From Pseudomonas sp. 8O (GTDB taxonomy: Bacteria > Pseudomonadota > Gammaproteobacteria > Pseudomonadales > Pseudomonadaceae), in contig NZ_LR733265.1 in assembly GCF_902506495.1 (NCBI RefSeq), forward strand, positions 746,098-810,097: a stretch of DNA of 64,000 nt, written 5' to 3'. The position numbers and the translations under genes were made by a program. Below the pieces are notes generated by a model. It was not told the DNA's origin and made no database searches. It was given only the letters and a program-made list of their open reading frames with translations. Below, in pieces: positions 34,408 through 42,033 of the stretch; position 1 is the first letter of the stretch, and the number at the start of each line of letters is the position of its first letter.

Positions 34408-35328
34408 ATGCATATCATCTTGCTAAATAGCCGTCACGGTTCGGCGCGAACGATCCATCTGGACCTGCGCTGGTTGCTGCTGTCGGTTGTCCTGCTGCTG
34501 GTCCTGAGCCTTGCAGCCGGTGCTGCAATGGGCGCCAAGTGGTTGACCGCCGAACCGGTGGTCGACACCTCGCTGGTCGAAGCGCTTGACCAGCAGCGTG
34601 AGCAGGTCGGCGCAGTGCGTCAGGACGCGCAACGTCAGCTCGACGCATTCGCCGTACACGTGGCGGATTTGCAGGCGCGCCTCACCCGTCTCGATGCGCT
34701 CGGTGAACGTCTCACTGAACTGGCTGAGCTTGACGCTGGAGAGTTCGACTTCTCCCTCAGTGTCGGTCAGGGCGGTGCCGAAGATGCGCTAGGTGCTTCG
34801 GCCTATGCGCCACCACCTTTCATGAACACGCTGGATGATCTGGCACTGCGCGTGGAGAGTCGTGAGCAACAGTTGGAAGTGCTGGAGCAACTGCTTGGCG
34901 AGCGCCGCCTGAACGAAGCCGAAACCCTGTCCGGTCGCCCGGTTTTGCACGGTTATGTGTCGTCACCTTTCGGCCGTCGCGTGCATCCACTGACCGGTCG
35001 CACCAGTGTCCACAAGGGCATCGATTTCGCAGCCAAGCCTGGCAGTGACGTAGTTTCGGTCGCTGCTGGCGTAGTGACCTTTTCCGGCAGGAAGAACGGT
35101 TACGGCAATACCGTGGAAATCAGTCACGCGGATGGCTACGTTACGCTCTACGCTCACAATCAGAGCAACACCGTGCAGATCGGTGATCTGGTGCAGCGCG
35201 GCCAGGTCATCGCCAAGGTCGGTCGCAGTGGTCGCTCCACCGGTTATCACGTGCATTTCGAAGTCAGCAAGGATGGCCGACAGGTCAATCCCGCTCTTTA
35301 TATCGCGCGCGCCAACGGCGTCGAGTAA
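34408..35328 (+). CDS. Membrane-anchored M23 (LytM) family protein
   Basis: 306 residues. Short cytoplasmic tail, one transmembrane helix (LLLSVVLLLVLSLAAGAAMG, about 25-45), coiled-coil stretch (EALDQQREQVGAVRQDAQRQ to about 120), then a LytM domain (about 195-300). Metal-ligand motifs of the M23 family are intact: HPLTGRTSVHKGIDFAAKPG (HxxxD) and GYHVHFEVSKDGRQVNP (HxH), so it may be an active peptidoglycan endopeptidase and not only an EnvC/NlpD-type activator. Start at 34408 follows AAGGGGAAG. It sits between lpxC and secA, where enterobacteria carry secM. Confidence 0.9.
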   Translation: MHIILLNSRHGSARTIHLDLRWLLLSVVLLLVLSLAAGAAMGAKWLTAEPVVDTSLVEALDQQREQVGAVRQDAQRQLDAFAVHVADLQARLTRLDALGERLTELAELDAGEFDFSLSVGQGGAEDALGASAYAPPPFMNTLDDLALRVESREQQLEVLEQLLGERRLNEAETLSGRPVLHGYVSSPFGRRVHPLTGRTSVHKGIDFAAKPGSDVVSVAAGVVTFSGRKNGYGNTVEISHADGYVTLYAHNQSNTVQIGDLVQRGQVIAKVGRSGRSTGYHVHFEVSKDGRQVNPALYIARANGVE

Positions 35329-35477
35329 CTCTGGGGCGCTGGCTGGCCTTGAATTGCCAGCATTCATCCCCATATAAAGTTTCACGTCGCGCCCCTGGCT
35401 AACCGGGATGCGCGGCCTGCGCCATCACACGGCAGCAACGGGCTGACAACGTCACTTTCCTCCCTGAGTTTTCCGGG

Positions 35478-35483
35478 TAGAAT
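35478..35483 (+). promoter_or_regulatory. Candidate -10 element of secA
   Basis: TAGAAT, 83 bases before the secA start, preceded by a poor -35 (TTTCCT, 16-base spacer). The same GGNTAGAATG form occurs before rsmI. The rest of 35329-35565 contains no credible secM-like leader frame. Confidence 0.4.
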
Positions 35484-35565
35484 GCCCCCTTCGCCCGCAG
35501 CCATGCTGGCTGCCAGGTCGCGATTTGCGCCGACCTCCATCCATTCGCCGGAAGATCCTGTCGAT

Positions 35566-38301
35566 ATGTTTGCGCCTCTGTTTAAAAAACTTTTCGGAAG
35601 CAAGAATGAGCGTGAAGTCAAACGCTTGCTCAAGGCGGTGCAGTCCGTCAACGTCCTCGAAGAGCAGATGATCGCCCTCTCGGACGAGCAACTGCGTGGC
35701 AAGACCGAAGAGTTCAAGGGCCGTCTGGCTCAGGGCGAAACCCTCGACAAGCTGCTTCCCGAAGCCTTCGCTGTGGCCCGTGAGGCCGGCAAGCGGGTGA
35801 TGGGCATGCGCCACTTCGATGTGCAGTTGATCGGCGGCATGACTCTGCACGAAGGCAAGATCGCCGAGATGCGTACTGGTGAGGGCAAGACGCTCGTAGG
35901 TACCCTGGCGGTCTACCTCAACGCACTGTCCGGCAAGGGCGTGCACGTGGTCACGGTCAACGAATACCTGGCTCGCCGCGACGCCAACTGGATGCGTCCG
36001 CTGTATGAATTCCTCGGCCTTACCGTGGGTATCGTCACCCCCTTCCAGCCGCCGGAAGAGAAGCGCGCCGCCTATGCCGCCGACATCACCTACGGCACCA
36101 ACAACGAATTCGGTTTCGACTACCTGCGTGACAACATGGCCTTCAGCCTGGAAGACAAATTCCAGCGTGAGCTGAATTTCGCCGTGATCGACGAAGTCGA
36201 CTCCATCCTCATCGACGAAGCCCGTACTCCGCTGATCATCTCCGGTCAGGCCGAAGACAGCTCCAAGCTGTACATCGAGATCAACAAGCTGATCCCGCGC
36301 CTCAAGCAGCACATCGAGGAAGAGGAAGGCGTGGTGACTCAGGAAGGTCACTACAAGGTCGACGAGAAATCGCGCCAGGTCGAACTCAACGAGGCCGGTC
36401 ACCAGTACGTCGAGGAGATGCTCACCACTGCCGGTCTGCTGGCCGAAGGTGAAAGCCTCTACTCCGCGCACAACCTCGGCCTGCTGACCCACGTGTATGC
36501 TGGCCTGCGTGCGCACAAGCTGTTCAACCGCAATGTCGAGTACATCGTGCAGAACGGCCAGGTGATCCTGATCGACGAGCACACCGGCCGTACCATGCAG
36601 GGTCGTCGCCTTTCCGAGGGGCTGCACCAGGCCATCGAGGCGAAGGAGGGAGTGAATATCCAGGCCGAGAGCCAGACTCTGGCCTCGACTACCTTCCAGA
36701 ACTACTTCCGCCTCTACAACAAGCTGTCCGGCATGACCGGTACCGCCGATACCGAGGCATTCGAATTCCGTCAGATCTATGGTCTGGACGTGATGGTGAT
36801 CCCGACCAACAAGCCGGTCGCGCGCAAGGACTTCAACGACCTGGTCTATCTGACCCAGGAAGAGAAGTACCAAGCGATCATCGCCGACATCAAGGATTGC
36901 CAGGCCCAGGGCCGTCCGATTCTGGTCGGTACCGCCACCATCGAAACGTCCGAGTACGTCAGCCAGTTGCTGGACAAGGAAGGCATCGAGCACAAGGTGC
37001 TCAACGCCAAGTTCCACGACAAGGAAGCCGAGATCATCGCCCAGGCCGGTCGTCCGGGGGCGCTGACCATCGCCACCAACATGGCGGGCCGTGGTACCGA
37101 CATCCTCCTCGGTGGCAACTGGGAAGTGGAAGTCGCGGCGCTGGAAAACCCCACCGACGAGCAGATCGCGCAGATCAAGACCGAGTGGCAGAAGCGTCAC
37201 CAGCAGGTGATCGAAGCGGGTGGCCTGCACGTGATCGCCTCCGAGCGCCACGAGTCGCGTCGTATCGACAACCAGCTGCGTGGTCGTGCCGGCCGTCAGG
37301 GCGATCCGGGTTCCAGCCGCTTCTACCTGTCGCTGGAAGACAACCTGATGCGTATCTTCGCCTCGGATCGGGTGAAGAACTTCATGAAGGCCCTCGGCAT
37401 GCAGTCTGGCGAGGCCATCGAGCACCGTATGGTCACCAACGCCATCGAGAAGGCTCAGCGCAAGGTCGAAGGGCGTAACTTCGACATGCGTAAGCAACTG
37501 CTCGAATTCGACGACGTGGCCAACGAGCAGCGCAAAGTGATCTATCACATGCGCAACAGCCTGCTGGCTGCCGAGAGCGTTGGCGACACCATCGCCGAGT
37601 TCCGCGAGGAGGTGCTGACCGCAGCGGTCAACAACCATATTCCGCCGCAGTCGATGCCAGAACAGTGGGACGTGTCGGGCCTGGAGTCGACGCTGCAAAG
37701 CGACTTCGGCATCAAGCTGCCTATCCAGCAGTGGCTGGATGAAGATGACAAACTGTACGAAGAAACCCTGCGTGAGCGCATCCTTGCCGAACTGCTGAGC
37801 GCATACAACGAGAAGGAAACCCAGGCCAGCGCCGAGGCCCTGCGTACCTTCGAGAAGCAGATTCTGCTGCGCGTGCTGGACGACCTGTGGAAAGACCACC
37901 TGTCGACCATGGACCACCTGCGTCACGGCATCCACCTGCGTGGTTATGCACAGAAGAACCCGAAGCAGGAATACAAGCGCGAGTCCTTCGCCCTGTTCCA
38001 GGAACTGCTGGAGTCGATCAAGCGCGACGCCATCCGCGTGCTCAGTCACGTTCAGGTGCGTCGCGAAGACCCGGCGGAAGAAGAAGCCCGACTGCGTCGC
38101 GAAGCCGAAGCCATGGCCGAGCGCATGCAGTTCCAGCACGCCGATGCTTCGGCCCTGGCAGCTGAAGAGAGCAATGGCGAAGAGGGCGACGTCGCCATGG
38201 CCACAGCACCGGTACGCGCCGAGCAGAAGGTCGGCCGCAACGAGCCGTGCCCTTGCGGTTCGGGCAAGAAGTACAAGCACTGCCACGGTCAGATCGGCTG
38301 A
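35566..38301 (+). CDS. secA: Preprotein translocase ATPase SecA
   Basis: 911 residues, the ATP-driven motor of the SecYEG channel. The start MFAPLFKKLFGSKNEREVKR at 35566 is typical; the frame upstream is open but not SecA-like. Walker A MRTGEGKT at about 102-109, DEAD-type motif VIDEVDSILIDEARTPLI, preprotein crosslinking domain about 230-370, second ATPase lobe with TNMAGRGTDILLGGNWE and GRAGRQGDPGSSRFYLS, helical scaffold and wing, and C-terminal zinc motif CPCGSGKKYKHCHG that binds SecB. Full length and intact. Confidence 0.98.
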   Translation: MFAPLFKKLFGSKNEREVKRLLKAVQSVNVLEEQMIALSDEQLRGKTEEFKGRLAQGETLDKLLPEAFAVAREAGKRVMGMRHFDVQLIGGMTLHEGKIAEMRTGEGKTLVGTLAVYLNALSGKGVHVVTVNEYLARRDANWMRPLYEFLGLTVGIVTPFQPPEEKRAAYAADITYGTNNEFGFDYLRDNMAFSLEDKFQRELNFAVIDEVDSILIDEARTPLIISGQAEDSSKLYIEINKLIPRLKQHIEEEEGVVTQEGHYKVDEKSRQVELNEAGHQYVEEMLTTAGLLAEGESLYSAHNLGLLTHVYAGLRAHKLFNRNVEYIVQNGQVILIDEHTGRTMQGRRLSEGLHQAIEAKEGVNIQAESQTLASTTFQNYFRLYNKLSGMTGTADTEAFEFRQIYGLDVMVIPTNKPVARKDFNDLVYLTQEEKYQAIIADIKDCQAQGRPILVGTATIETSEYVSQLLDKEGIEHKVLNAKFHDKEAEIIAQAGRPGALTIATNMAGRGTDILLGGNWEVEVAALENPTDEQIAQIKTEWQKRHQQVIEAGGLHVIASERHESRRIDNQLRGRAGRQGDPGSSRFYLSLEDNLMRIFASDRVKNFMKALGMQSGEAIEHRMVTNAIEKAQRKVEGRNFDMRKQLLEFDDVANEQRKVIYHMRNSLLAAESVGDTIAEFREEVLTAAVNNHIPPQSMPEQWDVSGLESTLQSDFGIKLPIQQWLDEDDKLYEETLRERILAELLSAYNEKETQASAEALRTFEKQILLRVLDDLWKDHLSTMDHLRHGIHLRGYAQKNPKQEYKRESFALFQELLESIKRDAIRVLSHVQVRREDPAEEEARLRREAEAMAERMQFQHADASALAAEESNGEEGDVAMATAPVRAEQKVGRNEPCPCGSGKKYKHCHGQIG

Positions 38302-38330
38302 TCATGGCAGCTACGCGCCGCTAAAGGCGC

Positions 38331-38358
38331 TTGCAGTAGAGAGGGCTTCGGCTATGCT
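38331..38358 (+). promoter_or_regulatory. Promoter of argJ
   Basis: TTGCAG at 38331-38336, 16-base spacer, TATGCT at 38353-38358. Transcription would begin near 38365, about 95 bases ahead of argJ and just before a strong hairpin. Confidence 0.6.
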
Positions 38359-38374
38359 GTCGCCGCCCTCGATG

Positions 38375-38407
38375 ACGCCGCGACGGCTCTGCCGCTCGCG
38401 GCGTTTT
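38375..38407 (+). terminator. Hairpin with T-run between secA and argJ
   Basis: ACGCCGCGA (38375-38383) pairs with TCGCGGCGT (38396-38404), followed by TTTT. It can end the secA transcript, but it also lies downstream of the predicted argJ promoter, so it may act as a leader attenuator. Confidence 0.6.
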
Positions 38408-38460
38408 ACCATCTTTCAGACCGCCTGGCGGTCGGCAACGTCTCACAAGGAGCTCACCTT

Positions 38461-39678
38461 ATGGCTGTTGGTCTTGGCCCGCTGTCTACCCTGCACCCGG
38501 TTCCTGGTTTCGAGTTGGGCATCGCCTCAGCCGGTATCAAGCGTCCCGGGCGCAAGGATGTGGTGGTGATGCGTTGTGCAGAAGGTTCGCGCATCGCCGG
38601 TGTGACCACCACCAACGCCTTCTGCGCGGCCCCTGTGCTGGTCACTCGCGAGCGTCTGGGTGGTGAAGTGCGCTACCTGCTGACCAACACCGGCAATGCC
38701 AATGCCGGCACCGGCGCCGATGGCCTGGCCCGTGCGCGCCGTGCCTGTGCGCGGCTGGCCGAGCTGACCGGTGTGACCGAAAACGCCGTGCTGCCGTTCT
38801 CCACCGGTGTGATCGGAGAGCCGCTGCCGGTCGAGAAGATCGAGTCCGCGCTGCAGGCTGCGCTGGATGATCTCAAGGCCGACAACTGGGAAGCAGCGGC
38901 CACCGGCATCATGACCACCGACACCCTGCCCAAGGGCGCCAGCCGGCAGTTCCAGCACGATGGTGTGACCATCACCGTCACCGGTATCTCCAAGGGCGCC
39001 GGCATGATCCGCCCGAACATGGCCACCATGCTCGGCTACATCGCCACTGACGCCAAGGTGGCCCGGGGCGTGCTGCAGGATCTGGTGCGCGACGCGGCGA
39101 ACAAGTCGTTCAACCGCATCACCATCGATGGTGACACTTCCACCAATGACTGCTGCATGCTGATCGCTACCGGCCAGGCTGCGTTGGCGGAAATCACCGA
39201 GGCCTCCGGTGAGTTGTTCGCCAAGCTCAAGCAGGCTGTGTTCGAGGTATTCATGGAAGTGGCTCAGGCCATCGTCCGTGACGGCGAGGGTGCGACCAAG
39301 TTCGTTACCGTACAGGTCAACGGCGGTGGCACGCATCAGGAGTGCCTGGACGTGGCCTACGCCGTGGCCCATTCACCGCTGATCAAGACCGCGCTGTTCG
39401 CCTCCGATCCGAACTGGGGGCGTATCCTGGCTGCCGTTGGCTACGCAGGCGTGCCGCAGCTGGACGTGAGCAAGATCGACGTGTTTCTCGGCGAAGTCTG
39501 CATCGCCAGCAAGGGCTGCCGTGCGGCCACCTACACCGAAGAACAGGGCGCGGCGGTGATGGCCCGTGAGGAAATCACCATCCGTATCGAACTTGGCCGC
39601 GGCAGCTGCAGCGAGACCATCTGGACCACTGACCTGTCCCACGAGTACGTCAAGATCAACGCCGAATATCGCACCTGA
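38461..39678 (+). CDS. argJ: Bifunctional ornithine/glutamate N-acetyltransferase ArgJ
   Basis: 405 residues. Transfers acetyl from N-acetylornithine to glutamate (cyclic arginine pathway). The proenzyme cleaves itself before Thr189 in NMATMLGYIATDA, giving alpha and beta chains; the new N-terminal Thr is the nucleophile. Other landmarks: TTNAFCAAPVLVTRERL, TNTGNANAGTGADGLA, STGVIGEPLPVEKI, KTALFASDPNWGRILAAVGY. Start at 38461 has AAGGAG nine bases upstream. Whether it is bi- or monofunctional cannot be told from sequence alone. Confidence 0.96.
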   Translation: MAVGLGPLSTLHPVPGFELGIASAGIKRPGRKDVVVMRCAEGSRIAGVTTTNAFCAAPVLVTRERLGGEVRYLLTNTGNANAGTGADGLARARRACARLAELTGVTENAVLPFSTGVIGEPLPVEKIESALQAALDDLKADNWEAAATGIMTTDTLPKGASRQFQHDGVTITVTGISKGAGMIRPNMATMLGYIATDAKVARGVLQDLVRDAANKSFNRITIDGDTSTNDCCMLIATGQAALAEITEASGELFAKLKQAVFEVFMEVAQAIVRDGEGATKFVTVQVNGGGTHQECLDVAYAVAHSPLIKTALFASDPNWGRILAAVGYAGVPQLDVSKIDVFLGEVCIASKGCRAATYTEEQGAAVMAREEITIRIELGRGSCSETIWTTDLSHEYVKINAEYRT

Positions 39679-39697
39679 TCGAGTCCTGCTCGTCCGT

Positions 39698-39733
39698 ATT
39701 CCCGCGCCTCATGCCCCCATGACGCGCGGGAAT
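39698..39733 (+). terminator. Long hairpin downstream of argJ
   Basis: ATTCCCGCGC at 39698-39707 pairs with GCGCGGGAAT at 39724-39733; after one C-C mismatch the stem continues with TCATG/CATGA around a CCCC loop. Only a short T-run follows, so it could be a terminator with a weak tail or a processing hairpin. Confidence 0.55.
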
Positions 39734-39792
39734 TTGCTATTCGGGGTGCAGGCTTTTAACGTCGAGCGACTTCATTCCCGAGGACGCGCGAG

Positions 39793-40425
39793 ATGGCCCT
39801 GAAACTGGTAATTGGCGACAAGAACTATTCCTCCTGGTCGTTGCGCGCCGCTCTGGCAGTCGAGCTGGCTGGCGTGGAGTGTGACGAGGTGCTGGTGCGT
39901 CTGTATCAGCCCGATAGTCGTGCGCAACTGCTGCTTCATTCGCCCACCGGCAAGGTGCCGGTTCTGCTGACTGAGCAAGGGCCGGTGTGGGATTCCCTGG
40001 CGATAGCCGAGTATCTGGCCGAGTGCTATCCCGAAGCGCAGCTGTGGCCGCAGGATCGTCAGGCCCGCGCCTTGGCGCGTAGCGTCTGTGCGGAGATGCA
40101 CAGCGGCTTCAGCGCTCTGCGTAGCCACCTGCCGATGGACCTGGCGCGTGACAAGGCGTTGCTCGAGCTACCGGACGCGGCGCAGGCCGATATCGACCGC
40201 ATTTGCGCGATCTGGGCCGGCTGCCGCGAGCGCTTCGCCAGCACCGGCAACTATCTGTTCGGTCAGGCCAGCATCGCCGATGCCTTCTATGCACCGGTCG
40301 CCGCGCGTCTGCGCAGTTATCATGTGGTGCTGCCGACAGCGGCAGCGGCCTATGTCGAAACCATCTATCGCTGGCCGGCATTCCAACGCTGGTATCAGGC
40401 GGCATTGCAGGAGGTAAAGGGGTGA
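39793..40425 (+). CDS. Glutathione S-transferase family protein
   Basis: 210 residues, cytosolic GST fold. Thioredoxin-like domain about 1-80 (LKLVIGDKNYSSWSLRAALA, then SPTGKVPVLLTEQGPVWDSL with the cis-Pro and Ser-type glutathione contacts), helical domain to the end (YLFGQASIADAFYAPVAARL). The SSWS near residue 12 is the probable catalytic serine region. Resembles the YfcF-like or theta-type GSTs; substrate unknown. Its stop overlaps the next gene's GTG start (GTGA), so translation of the two is coupled. Confidence 0.9.
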   Translation: MALKLVIGDKNYSSWSLRAALAVELAGVECDEVLVRLYQPDSRAQLLLHSPTGKVPVLLTEQGPVWDSLAIAEYLAECYPEAQLWPQDRQARALARSVCAEMHSGFSALRSHLPMDLARDKALLELPDAAQADIDRICAIWAGCRERFASTGNYLFGQASIADAFYAPVAARLRSYHVVLPTAAAAYVETIYRWPAFQRWYQAALQEVKG

Positions 40426-41360
40426 AACGCGTTCATGTCGCAGCAGCGGTGATTCGGGGTGCCGATGGACGCATCCTGATCGCCAGGCGCCCGCAGGACA
40501 AGCACCAGGGCGGTCTGTGGGAATTTCCCGGCGGCAAGGTGGAGGAGGGCGAGGCCGTGCGCGTCGCCCTCGATCGCGAGCTGGAGGAGGAACTGGGTAT
40601 TCGTCCGCAGGCTGCGCGCCCGCTGATCCAGATTCGCCACGATTATCCGGACAAGCAGGTGTTGCTGGACGTCTGGGAAGTCTCGGCCTTCAGTGGCGAG
40701 CCGCATGGCGCGGAAGGCCAGCCATTGGCCTGGGTCAACGAGCGACAGTTGCTGGAGTACGAGTTTCCCGCCGCGAACAAACCCATAGTCGCCGCCGCGC
40801 GCCTGCCCGAGCGCTACCTGATCACCCCGGATGGCCTGCAGCCGAGTGAGCTACTCGCCGGCATCCGCAGCGCCCTGGCGCAGGGCGTGCGACTGATTCA
40901 ACTGCGTGCGCCGAACATGTTCGACCCGCAATACCGCGACCTGGCTGTCGATGTGCAGGGCCTGTGTGCCGGCAAGGCACAACTGATGCTCAAAGGGCCG
41001 CTGGAGTGGCTGGGAGACTTTCCTGCGGCCGGCTGGCACCTGACCGCCGAGCAACTGCGCAAGTACGCCGCTGGTGGCCGCCCGTTCCCTGAGGATCGCT
41101 GGTTGGCTGCGTCCTGCCACAATGCCGAGGAGCTGGCGCTGGCCATGCAGATGGGCGTGGACTTCGCCACCTTGTCCCCAGTGCAGGCGACTGCGACTCA
41201 TCCTGAAGCGCAGCCGCTCGGCTGGGACGCCGCGCGCGAGATGCTGACCCATTTCAACCTGCCGGCTTATCTGCTGGGCGGCGTAGGCCCGACGGATATC
41301 GAGCGCGCCTGGCAGGTTGGCGCCCAAGGTGTGGCCGGTATCCGCGCGTTCTGGCCGTAG
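40422..41360 (+). CDS. Nudix hydrolase fused to ThiE-like domain
   Basis: 312 residues from GTG 40422. Residues 1-130 are a MutT-type Nudix hydrolase with an intact Nudix box at about 38-60 (GGKVEEGEAVRVALDRELEE then ELGI), likely 8-oxo-dGTP pyrophosphatase. Residues about 140-312 resemble thiamine-phosphate synthase (TIM barrel: LITPDGLQPSELLAGIRSAL; ASCHNAEELALAMQMGVDFA; YLLGGVGPTDIERAW). However the ThiE landmarks look decayed: QLRAPN instead of QxRxK, HLTAEQL instead of HLGQxD, and ATATH instead of TxTK. The fusion is widespread in gamma-proteobacteria; the C-terminal half probably does not make thiamine phosphate here. Confidence 0.9.
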   Translation: MKRVHVAAAVIRGADGRILIARRPQDKHQGGLWEFPGGKVEEGEAVRVALDRELEEELGIRPQAARPLIQIRHDYPDKQVLLDVWEVSAFSGEPHGAEGQPLAWVNERQLLEYEFPAANKPIVAAARLPERYLITPDGLQPSELLAGIRSALAQGVRLIQLRAPNMFDPQYRDLAVDVQGLCAGKAQLMLKGPLEWLGDFPAAGWHLTAEQLRKYAAGGRPFPEDRWLAASCHNAEELALAMQMGVDFATLSPVQATATHPEAQPLGWDAAREMLTHFNLPAYLLGGVGPTDIERAWQVGAQGVAGIRAFWP

Positions 41361-41412
41361 TAGGGGCGGCGCGGGCACCGAGCTGGCCGGGGTAGGGTGC
41401 GCTGTGCGCACC
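41360..41412 (+). repeat. REP-like unit with a degenerate neighbour
   Basis: GTAGGGTGCGCTGTGCGCACC at 41392-41412 matches the window's REP unit closely. A degenerate copy in the same orientation starts at 41360, at the Nudix-gene stop. It lies between two convergent genes, the same kind of site as the other copies. Confidence 0.65.
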
Positions 41413-41454
41413 GAGCAGTAATCGCAGCATTGCGGATGCGCAAAGCTTCTGGCC

Positions 41455-42030
41455 CTAAGGTTTGTTGGCCGCCTTCCACAGCACTTCAGCGATGCCCTGG
41501 CGCTTGGCGATCAGGCGGGCAGCGACGAACAGCAGGTCGGAGAGGCGGTTGACGTAGGCCAGGCCTTCACCGCGCAATGGCTCGACGGCATTGAGGTGCT
41601 GGCAGCGACGTTCACTGCTGCGCGCGAAGCTGCGGCAGACATGGGCCTGGGCAATCAGCCTGGAGCCGCCGGGCAGGATGAAGTTTTCCAGCGGCCCTAC
41701 CTCTTCGTTCCAGCTGTCGATGGCGGCTTCGAGTCGTTCCACCTCCACCTGCTGCAGGGCCTGATATTCGGGCATCGCCAGTTCGCCACCCAGGTCGAAC
41801 AGGCGATGCTGGCAGGGCCTCAGCACCTCGCTGATTTCCTTCAGGTCTGGCCAGGTCGTGGCGGCCTCGTCGAGTTCGGCCAGTAGCAGGCCGAGCTGGC
41901 TGTTGAGCGTGTCCAGCTCGCCGATGGCCTCGATACGTGGATGGTCCTTGCCGACCCGGCGGCCGTCGGCCAGGCCGGTCTCCCCCTTGTCGCCGGTACG
42001 GGTATAGATCTTGGAGAGTCGAAAGCCCAT
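41455..42030 (-). CDS. Cob(I)alamin adenosyltransferase, PduO type
   Basis: 191 residues. Transfers the adenosyl group of ATP to cob(I)alamin (or corrinoid precursor), forming adenosylcobalamin. The PduO N-terminal signature is present: IYTRTGDKGETGLADGRRVG (ATP-binding loop), then IEAIGELDTLNSQLGLLLAE and the helix CRSFARSSERRCQHL carrying the conserved Arg residues. The homotrimeric helical-bundle family is distinct from CobA/BtuR. The last of four reverse-strand genes, only 3 bp after the histidine kinase. Confidence 0.92.
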   Translation of the reverse strand: MGFRLSKIYTRTGDKGETGLADGRRVGKDHPRIEAIGELDTLNSQLGLLLAELDEAATTWPDLKEISEVLRPCQHRLFDLGGELAMPEYQALQQVEVERLEAAIDSWNEEVGPLENFILPGGSRLIAQAHVCRSFARSSERRCQHLNAVEPLRGEGLAYVNRLSDLLFVAARLIAKRQGIAEVLWKAANKP

Positions 42031-42033
42031 GGC

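Noticed and set aside
35482..35565. Upstream extension of SecA from an ATG at 35482.
   Set aside because: The SecA N-terminus MFAPLFKKLFGS is conserved; the extension lies on the candidate promoter region.
35329..35565. Search for a SecM-like arrest peptide ahead of secA.
   Set aside because: No frame with a signal peptide and arrest-like C-terminus could be found in this 237-bp gap.
35452..38286. A very long open frame antisense to secA (over 900 codons).
   Set aside because: High-GC codon bias leaves the antisense frame open; composition mirrors secA, there is no ribosome site or recognisable domain, and secA is certain.
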